DNA of 34,335 bases from Bacilli bacterium (GCA_900767605.1 CAAFZT010000053.1:1-34335); one strand, 5' to 3'. Numbered from the stretch's first letter, positions 1 to 8,050 are shown. The notes: a model not told the origin generated them from the letters alone. Translations and numbers: made by a program.

Positions 1-191
1 ACGATGGGATGGGCCGAAGAAAAGTGAGGGGGTGGTCGGAAATCGTTGAATTCATGGAGAAGGGGGCGTAATTTGATATAGGCAGGAATCCTGGTTACAC
101 AAGATTCGCGATACTCTCTGTGCAAAAAATCGATACATCATTCCATCATAAAGGTGTATAACTTTTTTGTCATAAATTATGGGGGTAATTT

Positions 192-1220
192 ATGAAAAAG
201 CACACGTTACAAACTCGGTCGTGCACAAAAGCAACTATTTTTTTGTCTGTCTTTTGCCTTGTCGGTTTAAACTCACCAAATCAGTTCGAGTTGATTCAAT
301 TTAATTCTTTAAAAAACGAAAACATGCAAACTCGTTTCCGTTTGGTGAAAAAGCAGGCATCCAACGGTGGGCCCGTGATATTCGATAATAATTTTGACAT
401 CTCTCAAAAGGGGAGCGTTGAGGAGTTTGAAGACTTTACAGGAAAAGAAAATTATTTATATGGAAAAGTCAGCAAAATAGACGATCCCGTATCGTACAAA
501 GTAAAAAATTTCGTGACCTATGAATCACACTGGGCGCCATGGCAGGACGCCGTTACCGAACCATATAACGTAAAAAGATACGAAACATATACCTTCAGCA
601 GATATGTCAACGTTCCAATTAAAATCGTTGATAGAATCGAAATGGAACCAAAACAAACGATGACATACGAGATGTCGGAGCAAACTACAACCACGGAAAG
701 TGGATCCACAACCTCCGTAACAGCCTCTTCCGTTACGACTTCTTGTAATATTGAAAGAAAAATCCAATTAGGAGCGGGGATTCCTTTAGAAAATATTCGT
801 GCGTCTGGATCCGTATCTTCTACCGAGGAAATTGGGGTATCCCAAACGTTGTCACAAACCGTGACCACGACCTCAACAAAAACCTACCAATTCAGTAAAG
901 TCATCACAAAGAAATGGGAATTAGACAATTCGCATTGTTCAGAACGAAGGATTTTTCAGTTTAATTATCGACAAAAATTTAAATTATATTTCACAACAGA
1001 ATACGATATTAAATACAAAACAACGACTTGGGGTTCAGGCGCCTTTAATCTTGATACACATCATAGTTACGATCCTGAACCTTTGTATCCTTCTATTCGA
1101 ACAGTGTTTTTTCTTGTTCCAATGTCAGAACCAACATTTGGATGTACAACATATTGTTATGACAAAAACGGCAATGAAAAACCTGTATTGCAATTTGACA
1201 AAAACATTGTTTATCTCTAA
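192..1220 (+). CDS. Secreted Ser/Thr-rich beta protein, possible aerolysin-like pore-former
   Basis: 342 residues. The start is supported by GGGGG 6 nt upstream. A basic N-terminus and hydrophobic core (about 14-27) form a Sec signal peptide ending near LNS, with no lipobox, so the product is probably released. From about 155 to 245 the chain alternates polar Ser/Thr with small or hydrophobic residues. Two Thr/Ser-rich stretches (about 164-184 and 222-234) flank a Gly/Pro-containing turn region (LGAGIP...). This layout is typical of the ETX/MTX2-aerolysin insertion hairpin. The C-terminal part is rich in aromatic residues and has paired cysteines. I recognise no exact family; the pore-former idea is inference from pattern only. 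The gene is strikingly AT-rich compared with everything around it, which suggests transfer. The ABC exporter gene begins 3 nt after its stop, so co-transcription is likely. It could also be an adhesin or another surface beta-sandwich protein. Confidence 0.72.
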   Translation: MKKHTLQTRSCTKATIFLSVFCLVGLNSPNQFELIQFNSLKNENMQTRFRLVKKQASNGGPVIFDNNFDISQKGSVEEFEDFTGKENYLYGKVSKIDDPVSYKVKNFVTYESHWAPWQDAVTEPYNVKRYETYTFSRYVNVPIKIVDRIEMEPKQTMTYEMSEQTTTTESGSTTSVTASSVTTSCNIERKIQLGAGIPLENIRASGSVSSTEEIGVSQTLSQTVTTTSTKTYQFSKVITKKWELDNSHCSERRIFQFNYRQKFKLYFTTEYDIKYKTTTWGSGAFNLDTHHSYDPEPLYPSIRTVFFLVPMSEPTFGCTTYCYDKNGNEKPVLQFDKNIVYL

Positions 1221-1223
1221 TCC

Positions 1224-3248
1224 ATGGAAATCATCAACCTCAGGAAACGTTACAAAAATCGCCACAGGAAAGTAGACGCCGTCGACGGCGTATCGTTCGA
1301 GCTCCCCGGCAGGGGGCTCGTGTTCGTCCTCGGGGAATCCGGATCGGGGAAGACGACGCTTTTGAATTTGCTCTCCCTTCAGGAGAAGCCGACCTCCGGA
1401 AAAATCCTCGTTGACGGAAAGGACATCTGCGCCCTCCACGGCAAAAGGAAGGACGCGCTGAGGAACTCCCATTTCGCGATCCTCTTCCAGGACCTCAACC
1501 TGCTTTCGGAGTTCTCCGTTTTCGACAACCTGAATCTCGCCCGCGAAATCCAGGGGAGAAAGCTCGAAAGAGGCGAGGCAGAATCCGCCCTCGCGCGCTT
1601 CGGGCTGGGTGGGGAGATCCTCGACGAGATGCCCGACAACCTATCCGGCGGGCAGAGGCAAAGGGTGGCTTTGGCGCGCGCCGTGGCGAAGGATTTCCGC
1701 GTCTTGGTCGCAGATGAGCCGACGGGGTCGCTGGACTCCGCCAACGCGGAGGCCGTGGCGGGCGCGATGAAGGAGATCTCGAGGGACAGGCTCGTCGTCG
1801 CGACGACCCACGACGAGGCGCTGGCCAAACGCTACGCCGACCGCATCGTCCGTATGGAAAGGGGCAGGATCGTCGGGGACACCGCCCCGACGGGGGATTC
1901 GAATGGGGCCGAGGCGGCAGAAAGGCCTTCAGGGGGAAGGACCCGTGCCCCACTCAAGGCGATTTCCAAGCTCGCCCTGCACGGGGTCTTCCACAGCGCC
2001 CCGCGTTTCGTGTTCTCCCTCCTCTCCTGCGTCCTGACGCTCTCCGTGTTCATGGAGACTCTGTCCTTTTGCTCCTACGACGAGACCGACGCCGCATATA
2101 GGCTTTTCAAGGAAGAGGGCATCGAATACGCAGAAATCATCTGCTACGAAAAGGTGGATTCCGGCTATTTGAGTGTCCCTATGTTCAACTTGAATAACAC
2201 CAGCGAAATAACCTCGCTTTTTGGGCCCGATTACTCATGCACCATGACTTTGTATGACGTCAAAAATTCGCAAAATTACAACGGCGGGCAGAGGCTAGAC
2301 AGTGGGTACTGTTTCCCCAATTCCGACGCGGCGCCCTTTGGGTTCGACGTTGTCGGGAGGCTGCCAAAGCCCGGCGGGGATTTGGAGATCGCCTTGACCA
2401 AATACGACTGCCTGCTGCTTGGCTGGCTGGACGAAAGCAGCGTCGACGATGCCGAAGCGCTGAAGAATATCGTCGAGACGAAGACGTACAAGATCGATTT
2501 CTCCGAAGCGCTCCGCGACCCCACCGTCCGCGAGGCGAAAGTCGTCGGGATCGTCGACACGGATTTCCGCCCCAACCCCAATCCGAATGGCGATATGGAG
2601 GAAATGGTGGAGCACGAGCGGGCTTTGTGCGAAATCTCGGAGGGGGTTATTTTCGATCCTGTTCTTTTTAAAAAACTAGTTCAGGTTCAATCCAAAGGAG
2701 CCATTCTTCTCCACGTTCCCGTTTCCGTTAGGCCCCTGGAAATCGTCGAGCGCTACAATCACCACATGGAAAACAACGGACATCAGGTTCTCAAATGTAA
2801 GACCCGGGTCGAGAATGTTATCTACAAAACCTCGAACTTCCAGCACGGATACGCGCCGGTGGCGATTGCACTGACAGCGATCCTTACCGTTGTCACGGCC
2901 TTCTCCTTGATATCCCTGACCGCCTCCTCCATCCAAGACCTCGGCCCCAGCGTGGACGTGCTGCGGTCCATGGGGATTTCGTCCCCCTCCGCGAACGCGA
3001 TCTACGCCTTGGAGACGGCGATCGTCTCCCTTGGGTGCGGAGCCCTGTCGATTTTTCCCTATTTCCTTTTCAATCGGGGCGTGGCGGCGTTCGTTCGGGA
3101 CAAACTGCTTTTGACCGTGTCCCCATTTGCCTTCCGGTGGTGGATCGTTTTGGCATCGGTGGCGGCGATGCTCGCGTTCAGTCTCTTGGTCACAGCAATC
3201 GTCGTGCTCATCCGCGGTGCGAAGCCGCACCAGCGTTACGTTAAATAG
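1224..3248 (+). CDS. MacB-type ABC exporter, fused ATPase and FtsX-like permease
   Basis: 674 residues. The N-terminal ATPase (1-215) has Walker A GESGSGKTT (37-45), a Q-loop in FQDLN, signature LSGGQRQ (about 139), Walker B VLVADEPTGSLD and H-loop TTHDE. A membrane segment at about 262-280 is followed by a large extracytoplasmic domain (about 285-540). Three more membrane segments (about 545-570, 592-615, 640-665) complete the four-helix MacB/FtsX topology. The family works as a mechanotransmitter or exporter of peptides, toxins or lipoproteins at the cytoplasmic membrane. There is no ribosome site before this ATG. The upstream stop lies 3 nt away, so translation probably depends on re-initiation after the secreted-protein gene. 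The ATPase part is very GC-rich, in sharp contrast to the preceding gene, and the extracytoplasmic part is less so, giving a mosaic look. Export of, or immunity to, the upstream product is a guess from adjacency. Confidence 0.9.
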   Translation: MEIINLRKRYKNRHRKVDAVDGVSFELPGRGLVFVLGESGSGKTTLLNLLSLQEKPTSGKILVDGKDICALHGKRKDALRNSHFAILFQDLNLLSEFSVFDNLNLAREIQGRKLERGEAESALARFGLGGEILDEMPDNLSGGQRQRVALARAVAKDFRVLVADEPTGSLDSANAEAVAGAMKEISRDRLVVATTHDEALAKRYADRIVRMERGRIVGDTAPTGDSNGAEAAERPSGGRTRAPLKAISKLALHGVFHSAPRFVFSLLSCVLTLSVFMETLSFCSYDETDAAYRLFKEEGIEYAEIICYEKVDSGYLSVPMFNLNNTSEITSLFGPDYSCTMTLYDVKNSQNYNGGQRLDSGYCFPNSDAAPFGFDVVGRLPKPGGDLEIALTKYDCLLLGWLDESSVDDAEALKNIVETKTYKIDFSEALRDPTVREAKVVGIVDTDFRPNPNPNGDMEEMVEHERALCEISEGVIFDPVLFKKLVQVQSKGAILLHVPVSVRPLEIVERYNHHMENNGHQVLKCKTRVENVIYKTSNFQHGYAPVAIALTAILTVVTAFSLISLTASSIQDLGPSVDVLRSMGISSPSANAIYALETAIVSLGCGALSIFPYFLFNRGVAAFVRDKLLLTVSPFAFRWWIVLASVAAMLAFSLLVTAIVVLIRGAKPHQRYVK

Positions 3249-3483
3249 CGATCCTCTTCGCCACCAACATATGCAAAACAAAAAATCTCATTTGCAATCC
3301 AGGCTGCTTGACGAAGTTAAATTCGACGTAATCTATTTTCCCTTCCTTGAACAATCCGCGGATCAGATAGGTTTTCCCAACCCGTCTTGTCCCGACAACA
3401 AGCAGTGCACCTTTGCCCAATTCAATCCATTCCAGGATTTCCTTTGGAGTTTTGTGAAAACATAGTCGCGATACCTCCTGCAT
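3241..3483 (-). pseudogene. Truncated N-terminal fragment of an AAA (DUF4143-type) ATPase
   Basis: 80 codons. The fragment reads like the first 65 residues of the AAA_14/DUF4143 ATPase family: a lead-in helix (TPKEILEWIELGK), a strand, the P-loop VVGTRRVGKTYLI, then the strand IDYVEFNFVKQPG. Family members continue for another 300-350 residues; here the reading breaks off after about residue 66 and ends in unrelated sequence. Its stop codon overlaps the last codons of the convergent ABC exporter gene, so the break coincides with the edge of the GC-rich module. No ribosome site precedes the ATG. It is most likely a relic cut by insertion or deletion. A full-length but diverged relative lies at 13633-14928. 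Confidence 0.6.
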
Positions 3484-3565
3484 AAATTCAAAACATTTGC
3501 TCCTTTTTTCAATAGTGATATCGCCATTTTTGTCCCTTTATCAAAAGCCCAAATGCAAACGCGAT

Positions 3566-3604
3566 AAAAACGAGGGAACATCAATTTCAAGCTCCCTCGT
3601 TTTT
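3566..3604 (-). terminator. Bidirectional hairpin terminator downstream of tmRNA
   Basis: A 12-bp perfect inverted repeat (AAAAACGAGGGA / TCCCTCGTTTTT) with a 15-nt loop gives a U-tract on either strand. It lies about 120 nt downstream of the tmRNA 3' end on the minus strand, so it probably terminates ssrA. It also faces the ATPase relic, for which it would act as an upstream insulator. Confidence 0.75.
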
Positions 3605-3726
3605 CTTTTCGCGATAGTTCTACAACCGAATTTGAGGCAATTTTTCTTCATCAACTCGGTCGCATCGCGGATAAATCCGAACACGTTTCTATCGGCATAG
3701 AAATGTTCGCATAAAGTTGTTAACAA

Positions 3727-4123
3727 TGGTGGAGTCGCGGGGAATCGAACCCCGGTCCGAAGAAAGTCCCCACACAGCATCTACAGTTTAGGCAGATTCG
3801 TTAACCCAGATCCGCCGAACCTGCCAAGGGCGAATAAGGGGTGGCAGTTGATTTTCGTCCAACTTCCCCTGCCAAGAAGCCAGCTTATCGCCTTATCTTG
3901 CGCCTATCCCATACCAAGGCGTGAACGCATGGGTAGACGTGCTCGTCCGCGATACGCGGAACCCTATGTCGGGTGCTTAATTAAGCAAGAGCAACGGACG
4001 CGCAACGGTTGTTGAGCATCCAGGGTTTGACAGTTTTGTCAGTTATTGTTTTTTGGTATTAAGGTTTACCAGACCACTGCATCCGTGCGTTGACGGTTTC
4101 CCCGTCAAAACCAGTACGGCCCC
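3727..4123 (-). ncRNA. ssrA: tmRNA (transfer-messenger RNA)
   Basis: On the minus strand the RNA starts with GGGGCCGUACUGGUUUUGACGGGG, the usual tmRNA 5' end with its D-like region. It ends with a tRNA-like T arm (GGGGUUCGAUUCCCC) and ACUCCACCA, with CCA encoded. Length is about 397 nt, normal for a one-piece bacterial tmRNA. The tag reading frame ends at the TAA at 3981-3983. Reading back, the frame gives ...ASVALA, the hydrophobic end expected for ClpXP/Lon/FtsH degradation. If the resume codon is GAC at 4038-4040 the tag is DKTVKPWMLNNRCASVALA; I am not certain of the resume codon. It rescues stalled ribosomes together with SmpB, which is not in the window. Confidence 0.95.
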
Positions 4124-4160
4124 AGAACAATTTGCCTTTTCGTGTGTTAAAGGCTAGGTA

Positions 4161-4189
4161 ACTATAGGGGCAAAAAGCAAAATATCCAA
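4161..4189 (-). promoter_or_regulatory. Likely ssrA promoter
   Basis: On the minus strand, TTGGAT (4184-4189) and TATAGT (4161-4166) are separated by 17 nt. Transcription would begin near 4154, leaving about 30 nt of 5' leader before the mature tmRNA end at 4123, as expected for RNase P processing. Confidence 0.5.
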
Positions 4190-4197
4190 GGGACAAA

Positions 4198-4713
4198 TCA
4201 AATTTTTGTGACTTTTTCCTTACTCTTGCCTTTTAAAAATACGGCAAGAACAAGCAAGGAAGCAACTAAAAGCAGCAAAACGGCCAGCCATAAGTAAAAC
4301 CCATATCCAAAACGTAGGCTGGAAACGGGAACGGAGGGATTGATCCAAAAAATAAATAAAGGGGATAACGCGATTCCTATTATTCCTAGCCCCAGCAAGC
4401 AAATTGAAAGAGTTATGATTTTCCAATTCCCATAGCTAAGCAAAGAACAAATCGCGCCCAAAACGAGAAACTGAAGGGTAAAAAACAAAGGAAGATTGGA
4501 GCGGAAATAAAAGGAGGATTCTAGGCCATTCGAATCAAAAAGGAACGACCCCCCTAGCAGAATTCGCAGAAAAGGAAGGGGAATTTGGCTTTGAAATTCG
4601 TCGTATGTTACCCAAAAAGGAAGCAGGAAAAACAAAAAGGATAAAAGAACGGCCATTCCTGCGAAAAGAGGAAGCCATTTGATGCAAAATAAAGCAAAAC
4701 GGCGTTTTTTCAT
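4198..4713 (-). CDS. Small four-helix membrane protein, unknown function
   Basis: 171 residues from the ATG at 4713. A longer version from TTG at 4764 would add 17 residues but would be upstream of the probable promoter. The N-terminus is KKRR, then come four hydrophobic segments (about 12-36, 75-95, 103-130, 135-160) and a basic tail (KGKSKEKVTK). A loop of about 40 residues after the first helix is probably outside. I recognise no family. No ribosome site is seen; instead GATAAT ends 7 nt before the ATG, the leaderless arrangement found at other genes here. It is transcribed away from 4817 and lies just upstream of ssrA on the same strand. Confidence 0.7.
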   Translation of the reverse strand: MKKRRFALFCIKWLPLFAGMAVLLSFLFFLLPFWVTYDEFQSQIPLPFLRILLGGSFLFDSNGLESSFYFRSNLPLFFTLQFLVLGAICSLLSYGNWKIITLSICLLGLGIIGIALSPLFIFWINPSVPVSSLRFGYGFYLWLAVLLLLVASLLVLAVFLKGKSKEKVTKI

Positions 4714-4720
4714 CCTTTGT

Positions 4721-4749
4721 ATTATCCCCGAACTCCTTAAGTATCGGAA
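4721..4749 (-). promoter_or_regulatory. Promoter placing transcription start at the ATG (leaderless)
   Basis: TTCCGA (4744-4749), 17-nt spacer and GATAAT (4721-4726) on the minus strand. The -10 box ends 7 nt before the ATG at 4713, so the mRNA would begin at or next to the start codon. The -35 is weak. Confidence 0.5.
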
Positions 4750-4816
4750 CCTTTTTATTTCCAAAACCCCCTAACTCGTGTATCGTTTAGTTTGCTTAAG
4801 CAAAAGAGAGTGAAAA

Positions 4817-5968
4817 ATGGCGAACAAAAAGAAAAAGAAAAACTCGAATAAAACCGTTACGGCGAAAAAGGTTTCCAAGCCCAAGAAAAAAATGTCCCCG
4901 GAAGCGAAAGAAAAACTAAAAACCAGCTTCCTTACTTTGGTCAACAACGATGCCTGCATCCGTGCTAGCCGCGAATACCATGGCTGGGGATGGAACGCTT
5001 TGGCCGTTACTTTGGCGGTCGCTAGCTGCGTCATCGCAGTCGTTCCAAGCCTCGTTGGACGTTTGCAAGTCGATTATGGCAACAGCGTCCTTTCTTCCCC
5101 GAACTACAGCTATGACGACGGCTTGACCAACTTCACGAAAAAACTCGCAGAAGAAGGCATTGACCTCATCATCGATAACAACGGTCACCCCTCCTTCGGT
5201 TCCACCGAATCCGCTTGGATTGAAAAGATGGCCGCGAAGGGAAATGAAACCGACAAGCTTTATTTCTACAAAGACGTTTCTTCCTCCAAGGGACAAACGA
5301 TGTTTGAAGTCTTCGTGAACCCGACCGTCTTCACCACAGCCGCCGCTCACGCCGAAGTCACCGACACCACCTTCTTCGCTGACATCGTGGAAGGAAAGAA
5401 CCCCATCAACCACACGACCCGTTCGGACCGCATCGAAGGATCGGATGCCCCTTACGCCACGAGCTTCTTGGCGTTTGGCCTCGACTCCATCATGATTGGT
5501 CGCTATAACGCCAGCGGAAAAGGCGAACGCCTCACTGGCGAAAACAAAGCCCTAATCGGTACGAACTTCAAGAGCTTCGCCTTTAACAAAGATAACCAAA
5601 TGCTTCAAAATAGCGAGCTCAAGGAAGCGGTGGTCGCCAATTACAAAACCGTCTTCCGCAGCATGACGCAAGCCCAAAAGGAAGCGGGTGCTTGGCAATA
5701 TACCGGCATCATGTTCGGCGTTTACGTCGGACTCAACGTCCTCTTTGGCTTGTTGCTCTTCCTTCTCACCCGTGGCAAACGCAATCCGCTTCGCGTTTAC
5801 ACCTTCTGGGAGACACAAAAGATGTCCTACTGGGCGAGCTTCGCTCCGGGCATCCTCTCCCTCTGCCTTGGCTTTGCCATGCAGTCGATGGCCATGATGT
5901 CCTTCATCTTCCTCTTCGGTATGCGCATCATGTGGATGTCGATGAAATCCATGCGCCCTGCGCAATAA
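4817..5968 (+). CDS. Membrane protein with large extracellular domain, DUF1189-like
   Basis: 383 residues. The N-terminus is extremely Lys-rich (about 1-35), followed by one membrane helix (about 58-80), an outside domain of about 215 residues, and three C-terminal helices (about 297-318, 335-355, 357-377). This one-plus-three topology with an extracytoplasmic middle resembles the DUF1189/MalA-like family, but I see no diagnostic motif and the match is weak. Function is unknown. The start is backed by AGAGAG 6-7 nt upstream. A possible promoter is TTTCCA (4758-4763) with TATCGT (4781-4786), spacing 17. It is a single-gene unit ending at a hairpin terminator shared with the convergent gene at 6029. 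Confidence 0.8.
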   Translation: MANKKKKKNSNKTVTAKKVSKPKKKMSPEAKEKLKTSFLTLVNNDACIRASREYHGWGWNALAVTLAVASCVIAVVPSLVGRLQVDYGNSVLSSPNYSYDDGLTNFTKKLAEEGIDLIIDNNGHPSFGSTESAWIEKMAAKGNETDKLYFYKDVSSSKGQTMFEVFVNPTVFTTAAAHAEVTDTTFFADIVEGKNPINHTTRSDRIEGSDAPYATSFLAFGLDSIMIGRYNASGKGERLTGENKALIGTNFKSFAFNKDNQMLQNSELKEAVVANYKTVFRSMTQAQKEAGAWQYTGIMFGVYVGLNVLFGLLLFLLTRGKRNPLRVYTFWETQKMSYWASFAPGILSLCLGFAMQSMAMMSFIFLFGMRIMWMSMKSMRPAQ

Positions 5969-5984
5969 GCCTTGCAAGCATCTT

Positions 5985-6020
5985 AAAAGGGCCTCGTCTT
6001 ACGGCGGGGCCCTTTCTCGT
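5985..6020. terminator. Shared bidirectional terminator
   Basis: AAAGGGCC (5986-5993) pairs with GGCCCTTT (6008-6015) around a 14-nt loop. It is followed by TTTCTCG on the plus strand and TTTTAAG on the minus strand. It separates the convergent genes ending at 5968 and 6029. Confidence 0.8.
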
Positions 6021-6028
6021 TGTCTTTG

Positions 6029-6367
6029 TTAATCCCCGTAATCGGATCCGCGGGATTTATCTTCCACGAAAATGCAAAGGGGGTCCGTGATGTCTTGAAT
6101 TTCTCGATAGATAAACCCCTCACGGGTGATCCAGGGATTTTCGAAATCCGCGGTGAAGATGACCTTATGGTTCTTCTTAATCACGAGGTCGATTGCCTCC
6201 ATGATGCGATCAAAGTCTTCCGCGCGTTTTTCCTTGAATCCGCGTAGACCATCATAAAATCCAGGTTCAACGTAAAAGGTGTTGCCATCCTCGTCGTGAT
6301 AGCAGTGCACCAAGTGATTCCATGGGTCTTGGAAGGGTTGGTACTTGTTAAATTCTTCGTAAGTCAT
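6029..6367 (-). CDS. Conserved-looking small soluble protein, unknown function
   Basis: 112 residues from ATG 6367 (MTYEEFNKYQPF). Reading further upstream is open but unlikely, because it would overlap the divergent promoter and gene at 6437. Composition is rich in aromatic and charged residues with no membrane segment. It has a Tyr/Trp/His-rich N-terminal half, a basic/acidic helix around 60-80 and a C-terminal beta-like part with ITREGFIYREIQ. I do not recognise the family. The ribosome site is poor (GGCGG about 8 nt upstream). It stands alone between a shared terminator and a divergent HAD gene. Confidence 0.6.
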   Translation of the reverse strand: MTYEEFNKYQPFQDPWNHLVHCYHDEDGNTFYVEPGFYDGLRGFKEKRAEDFDRIMEAIDLVIKKNHKVIFTADFENPWITREGFIYREIQDITDPLCIFVEDKSRGSDYGD

Positions 6368-6396
6368 AAAATATCCGCCAAATAGTTTAGCATCCC

Positions 6397-6425
6397 TTGA
6401 GGGTTTACGGGTAAAAAGGTATCTT
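6397..6425 (+). promoter_or_regulatory. Promoter of the HAD phosphatase gene, near-leaderless
   Basis: TTGAGG (6397-6402), 17-nt spacer, TATCTT (6420-6425). The start codon follows after 11 nt, giving a leader of about 4-5 nt, too short for a ribosome site. Confidence 0.55.
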
Positions 6426-6436
6426 TTTAAAGAAAA

Positions 6437-7240
6437 ATGGAATCGAAAATCAAAATTGTCTTCACCGATATTGATAACACCCTTTACAGCCATTTTAAGC
6501 ATGAAGTCCCCTTATCCGCGATTCACGCGATGGAAGACATGCAGAAAAAGGGGATTAAGGTTTTCCTTTGCTCTGGACGTAACTACTACTTGATCCGCAA
6601 ATCGGGCATCTTGTCCGTGGTTCACCCCGACGGCATGGTCACGATGAATGGCAGCAATGCCATTATTGATGGCAACATCATTTATAAATATCCGATCCCT
6701 TCTAACGTCGTCGATAAGATGATTCTCTATGCCAAACGCCTCAAATTCGGTTTGACCCTAATCGAAGAAAGCGAAGGCCACATCAATATGATTGATGACC
6801 GTGTGATCTCCGCCCACGAAAAATACGGAACCCGTTTCCCACAGCCGCGTCACTTCCCAGACCACTATGACCGCGTCGTCTATCAAATGATTGCTTTCTG
6901 CGATGCCTTTGACGAATCCTTGTTTCTCCCGCACCTAGAAAACTGCAAATCCGCGCGTTGGGATGAATATGCCGTCGATATCATGTTGAAGGATTCCGAC
7001 AAATCCAAAGGAATTGAATCCGTTCTCGAATATTACGATTTAAAACCAGAAAACATCCTTTGCCTGGGAGATGGCGAAAACGACGTGGAAATGCTTCGTT
7101 ATGCAGGAATCGGGGTTGCCATGGGCAATGGAAGCCCCTTAGCCAAACAAGCCGCCGATTACGTCACCGACGACATCGATGATGACGGGTGGGCCAAAGC
7201 TTGTCTCCACTTCGGCTTAATCGATCAAATCCGCAAATAA
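6437..7240 (+). CDS. Cof-type HAD superfamily sugar-phosphate phosphatase
   Basis: 267 residues, the usual length for the Cof (class IIB HAD) family of cytoplasmic phosphatases acting on sugar phosphates, flavin or pyridoxal phosphates. Motif I is FTDIDNTLY (D11 nucleophile, D13 acid/base), motif II is CSGRN, motif III is the Lys in DSDKSKGIES, and motif IV is LCLGDGENDVEML with the acidic pair that binds Mg. The C2 cap lies between about 85 and 185. Substrate cannot be read from the sequence. There is no ribosome site, and the -10 box sits 11 nt before the ATG. The gene ends directly in a terminator whose stem begins in the stop codon. Confidence 0.92.
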   Translation: MESKIKIVFTDIDNTLYSHFKHEVPLSAIHAMEDMQKKGIKVFLCSGRNYYLIRKSGILSVVHPDGMVTMNGSNAIIDGNIIYKYPIPSNVVDKMILYAKRLKFGLTLIEESEGHINMIDDRVISAHEKYGTRFPQPRHFPDHYDRVVYQMIAFCDAFDESLFLPHLENCKSARWDEYAVDIMLKDSDKSKGIESVLEYYDLKPENILCLGDGENDVEMLRYAGIGVAMGNGSPLAKQAADYVTDDIDDDGWAKACLHFGLIDQIRK

Positions 7241-7263
7241 GAAGGGTCCGCCCTTCTTTTTTT
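7239..7263 (+). terminator. Rho-independent terminator of the HAD gene
   Basis: Stem AAGAAGGG (7239-7246) and CCCTTCTT (7251-7258) with TCCG loop, followed by a T run. The stem starts within the TAA stop codon, and the next gene's promoter begins immediately after. Confidence 0.85.
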
Positions 7264-7275
7264 GTTCATCCCCCG

Positions 7276-7281
7276 TATACT
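7276..7281 (+). promoter_or_regulatory. -10 box of tcdA, leaderless start
   Basis: TATACT lies 7 nt before the ATG at 7289, so the mRNA should begin at the start codon. The -35 region would fall in the T-rich terminator tail and is poor. This placement favours 7289 over the in-frame ATG at 7262, which lies upstream of the promoter. Confidence 0.5.
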
Positions 7282-7288
7282 TTTCCAT

Positions 7289-8050
7289 ATGGAAAATAAC
7301 CCCTTTACCCGAACCGAACGCCTTCTTGGAAAAGAAGCGATGGAACGTCTCGCTTCTTCTTGTGTTGCCATCTTTGGATTAGGAGGGGTGGGGGGCAATT
7401 GCTGCGAAGCCCTCGCCCGAAGCGGAGTCGGCCATTTCGTATTGGTCGACGATGACGCCGTATCGCTTAGTAACATCAACCGTCAGCTCGTCGCCACCTT
7501 CGATACTATCGGAATGAACAAAGTGGATGCCATGGAGCAAAGAATCCATTCAATCAACCCCCAAGCCATTATTGAAAAAAGAAAAACGTTCTATCTGCCG
7601 GAGCACGGGGATGAATTCCCTTTTGAATCCTATGATTATTGCATCGATTGTATCGATACGGTCACGGCCAAAATCGATATCATCCTCCGTTGCCAGAAAG
7701 CAGGCACTCCCGTGATCTCTTCCATGGGCGCGGGAAATCGTCTGGACCCCAGTCAATTACGAATCGGGGACCTTTATTCCACTCACATGGATCCTCTAGC
7801 CAAAATCATGCGGAGAGAATTAAGGAAACGGGGCGTCAGCCATTTAAAAGTCGTTTATAGCGAGGAAAAGCCGACTCTCCCCCAGCAAGCGATATTGGAA
7901 GAGACCGCAAGCGACAAACCAAGAAGATCCATCCCAGGATCCACTTCTTTTGTGCCTCCAGTTGCAGGGATTCTATTAGCCGCGGAAGTCATCAAAGACA
8001 TTACGGGCGTCACGCCGAATTCCGATAAGAAAGAAGCCGAAGTCAAATAG
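7289..8050 (+). CDS. tcdA: tRNA threonylcarbamoyladenosine dehydratase
   Basis: 253 residues from ATG 7289. It is an E1-like (ThiF/MoeB) ATP-binding fold: GLGGVGGNC (about 30-38), the adenylation segment VLVDDDAVSLSNINRQL with the N-x-N-R-Q motif, DCIDTVTAK, and SSMGAGNRLDPSQLRIGDL. The SSMGAGNR and DP(L)AKIMRRELRKRG blocks are specific to TcdA (YgdL/CsdL) rather than MoeB. The enzyme uses ATP to cyclise t6A37 to ct6A in ANN-decoding tRNAs in the cytoplasm. It is a monocistronic gene converging on rlmH, with only 10 nt between the stops and no visible hairpin there. Confidence 0.93.
   Translation: MENNPFTRTERLLGKEAMERLASSCVAIFGLGGVGGNCCEALARSGVGHFVLVDDDAVSLSNINRQLVATFDTIGMNKVDAMEQRIHSINPQAIIEKRKTFYLPEHGDEFPFESYDYCIDCIDTVTAKIDIILRCQKAGTPVISSMGAGNRLDPSQLRIGDLYSTHMDPLAKIMRRELRKRGVSHLKVVYSEEKPTLPQQAILEETASDKPRRSIPGSTSFVPPVAGILLAAEVIKDITGVTPNSDKKEAEVK

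Noticed and set aside
80..100. GCAGGAATCCTGGTTAC similar to GCAGGATTCCTGTTAC at 34316-34331
   Set aside because: Short quasi-palindrome; two copies at the window edges are not enough to claim element ends or a circular junction.
105..130. Match of GTATCGCGA and flanks to the start of the ATPase relic near 3466-3483
   Set aside because: A 9-bp identity with loose flanks; reading frames diverge at once, so it does not show a split gene flanking the island.
1195..1223. Perfect TTGACA at 1195 as promoter for the ABC exporter
   Set aside because: The 17-nt spacer leads to TAATCC directly against the ATG, which would put transcription start inside the gene; no other fitting -10.
3541..3780. 79-codon minus-strand frame across the ssrA 3' end
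   Set aside because: Its first third is the tRNA-like end of tmRNA and the rest spans a terminator; no family resemblance or ribosome site.
7262..7288. Upstream ATG adding nine residues to tcdA
   Set aside because: It precedes the probable -10 box and lies in the terminator tail of the previous gene; family proteins start near MENNPFTRTERL.
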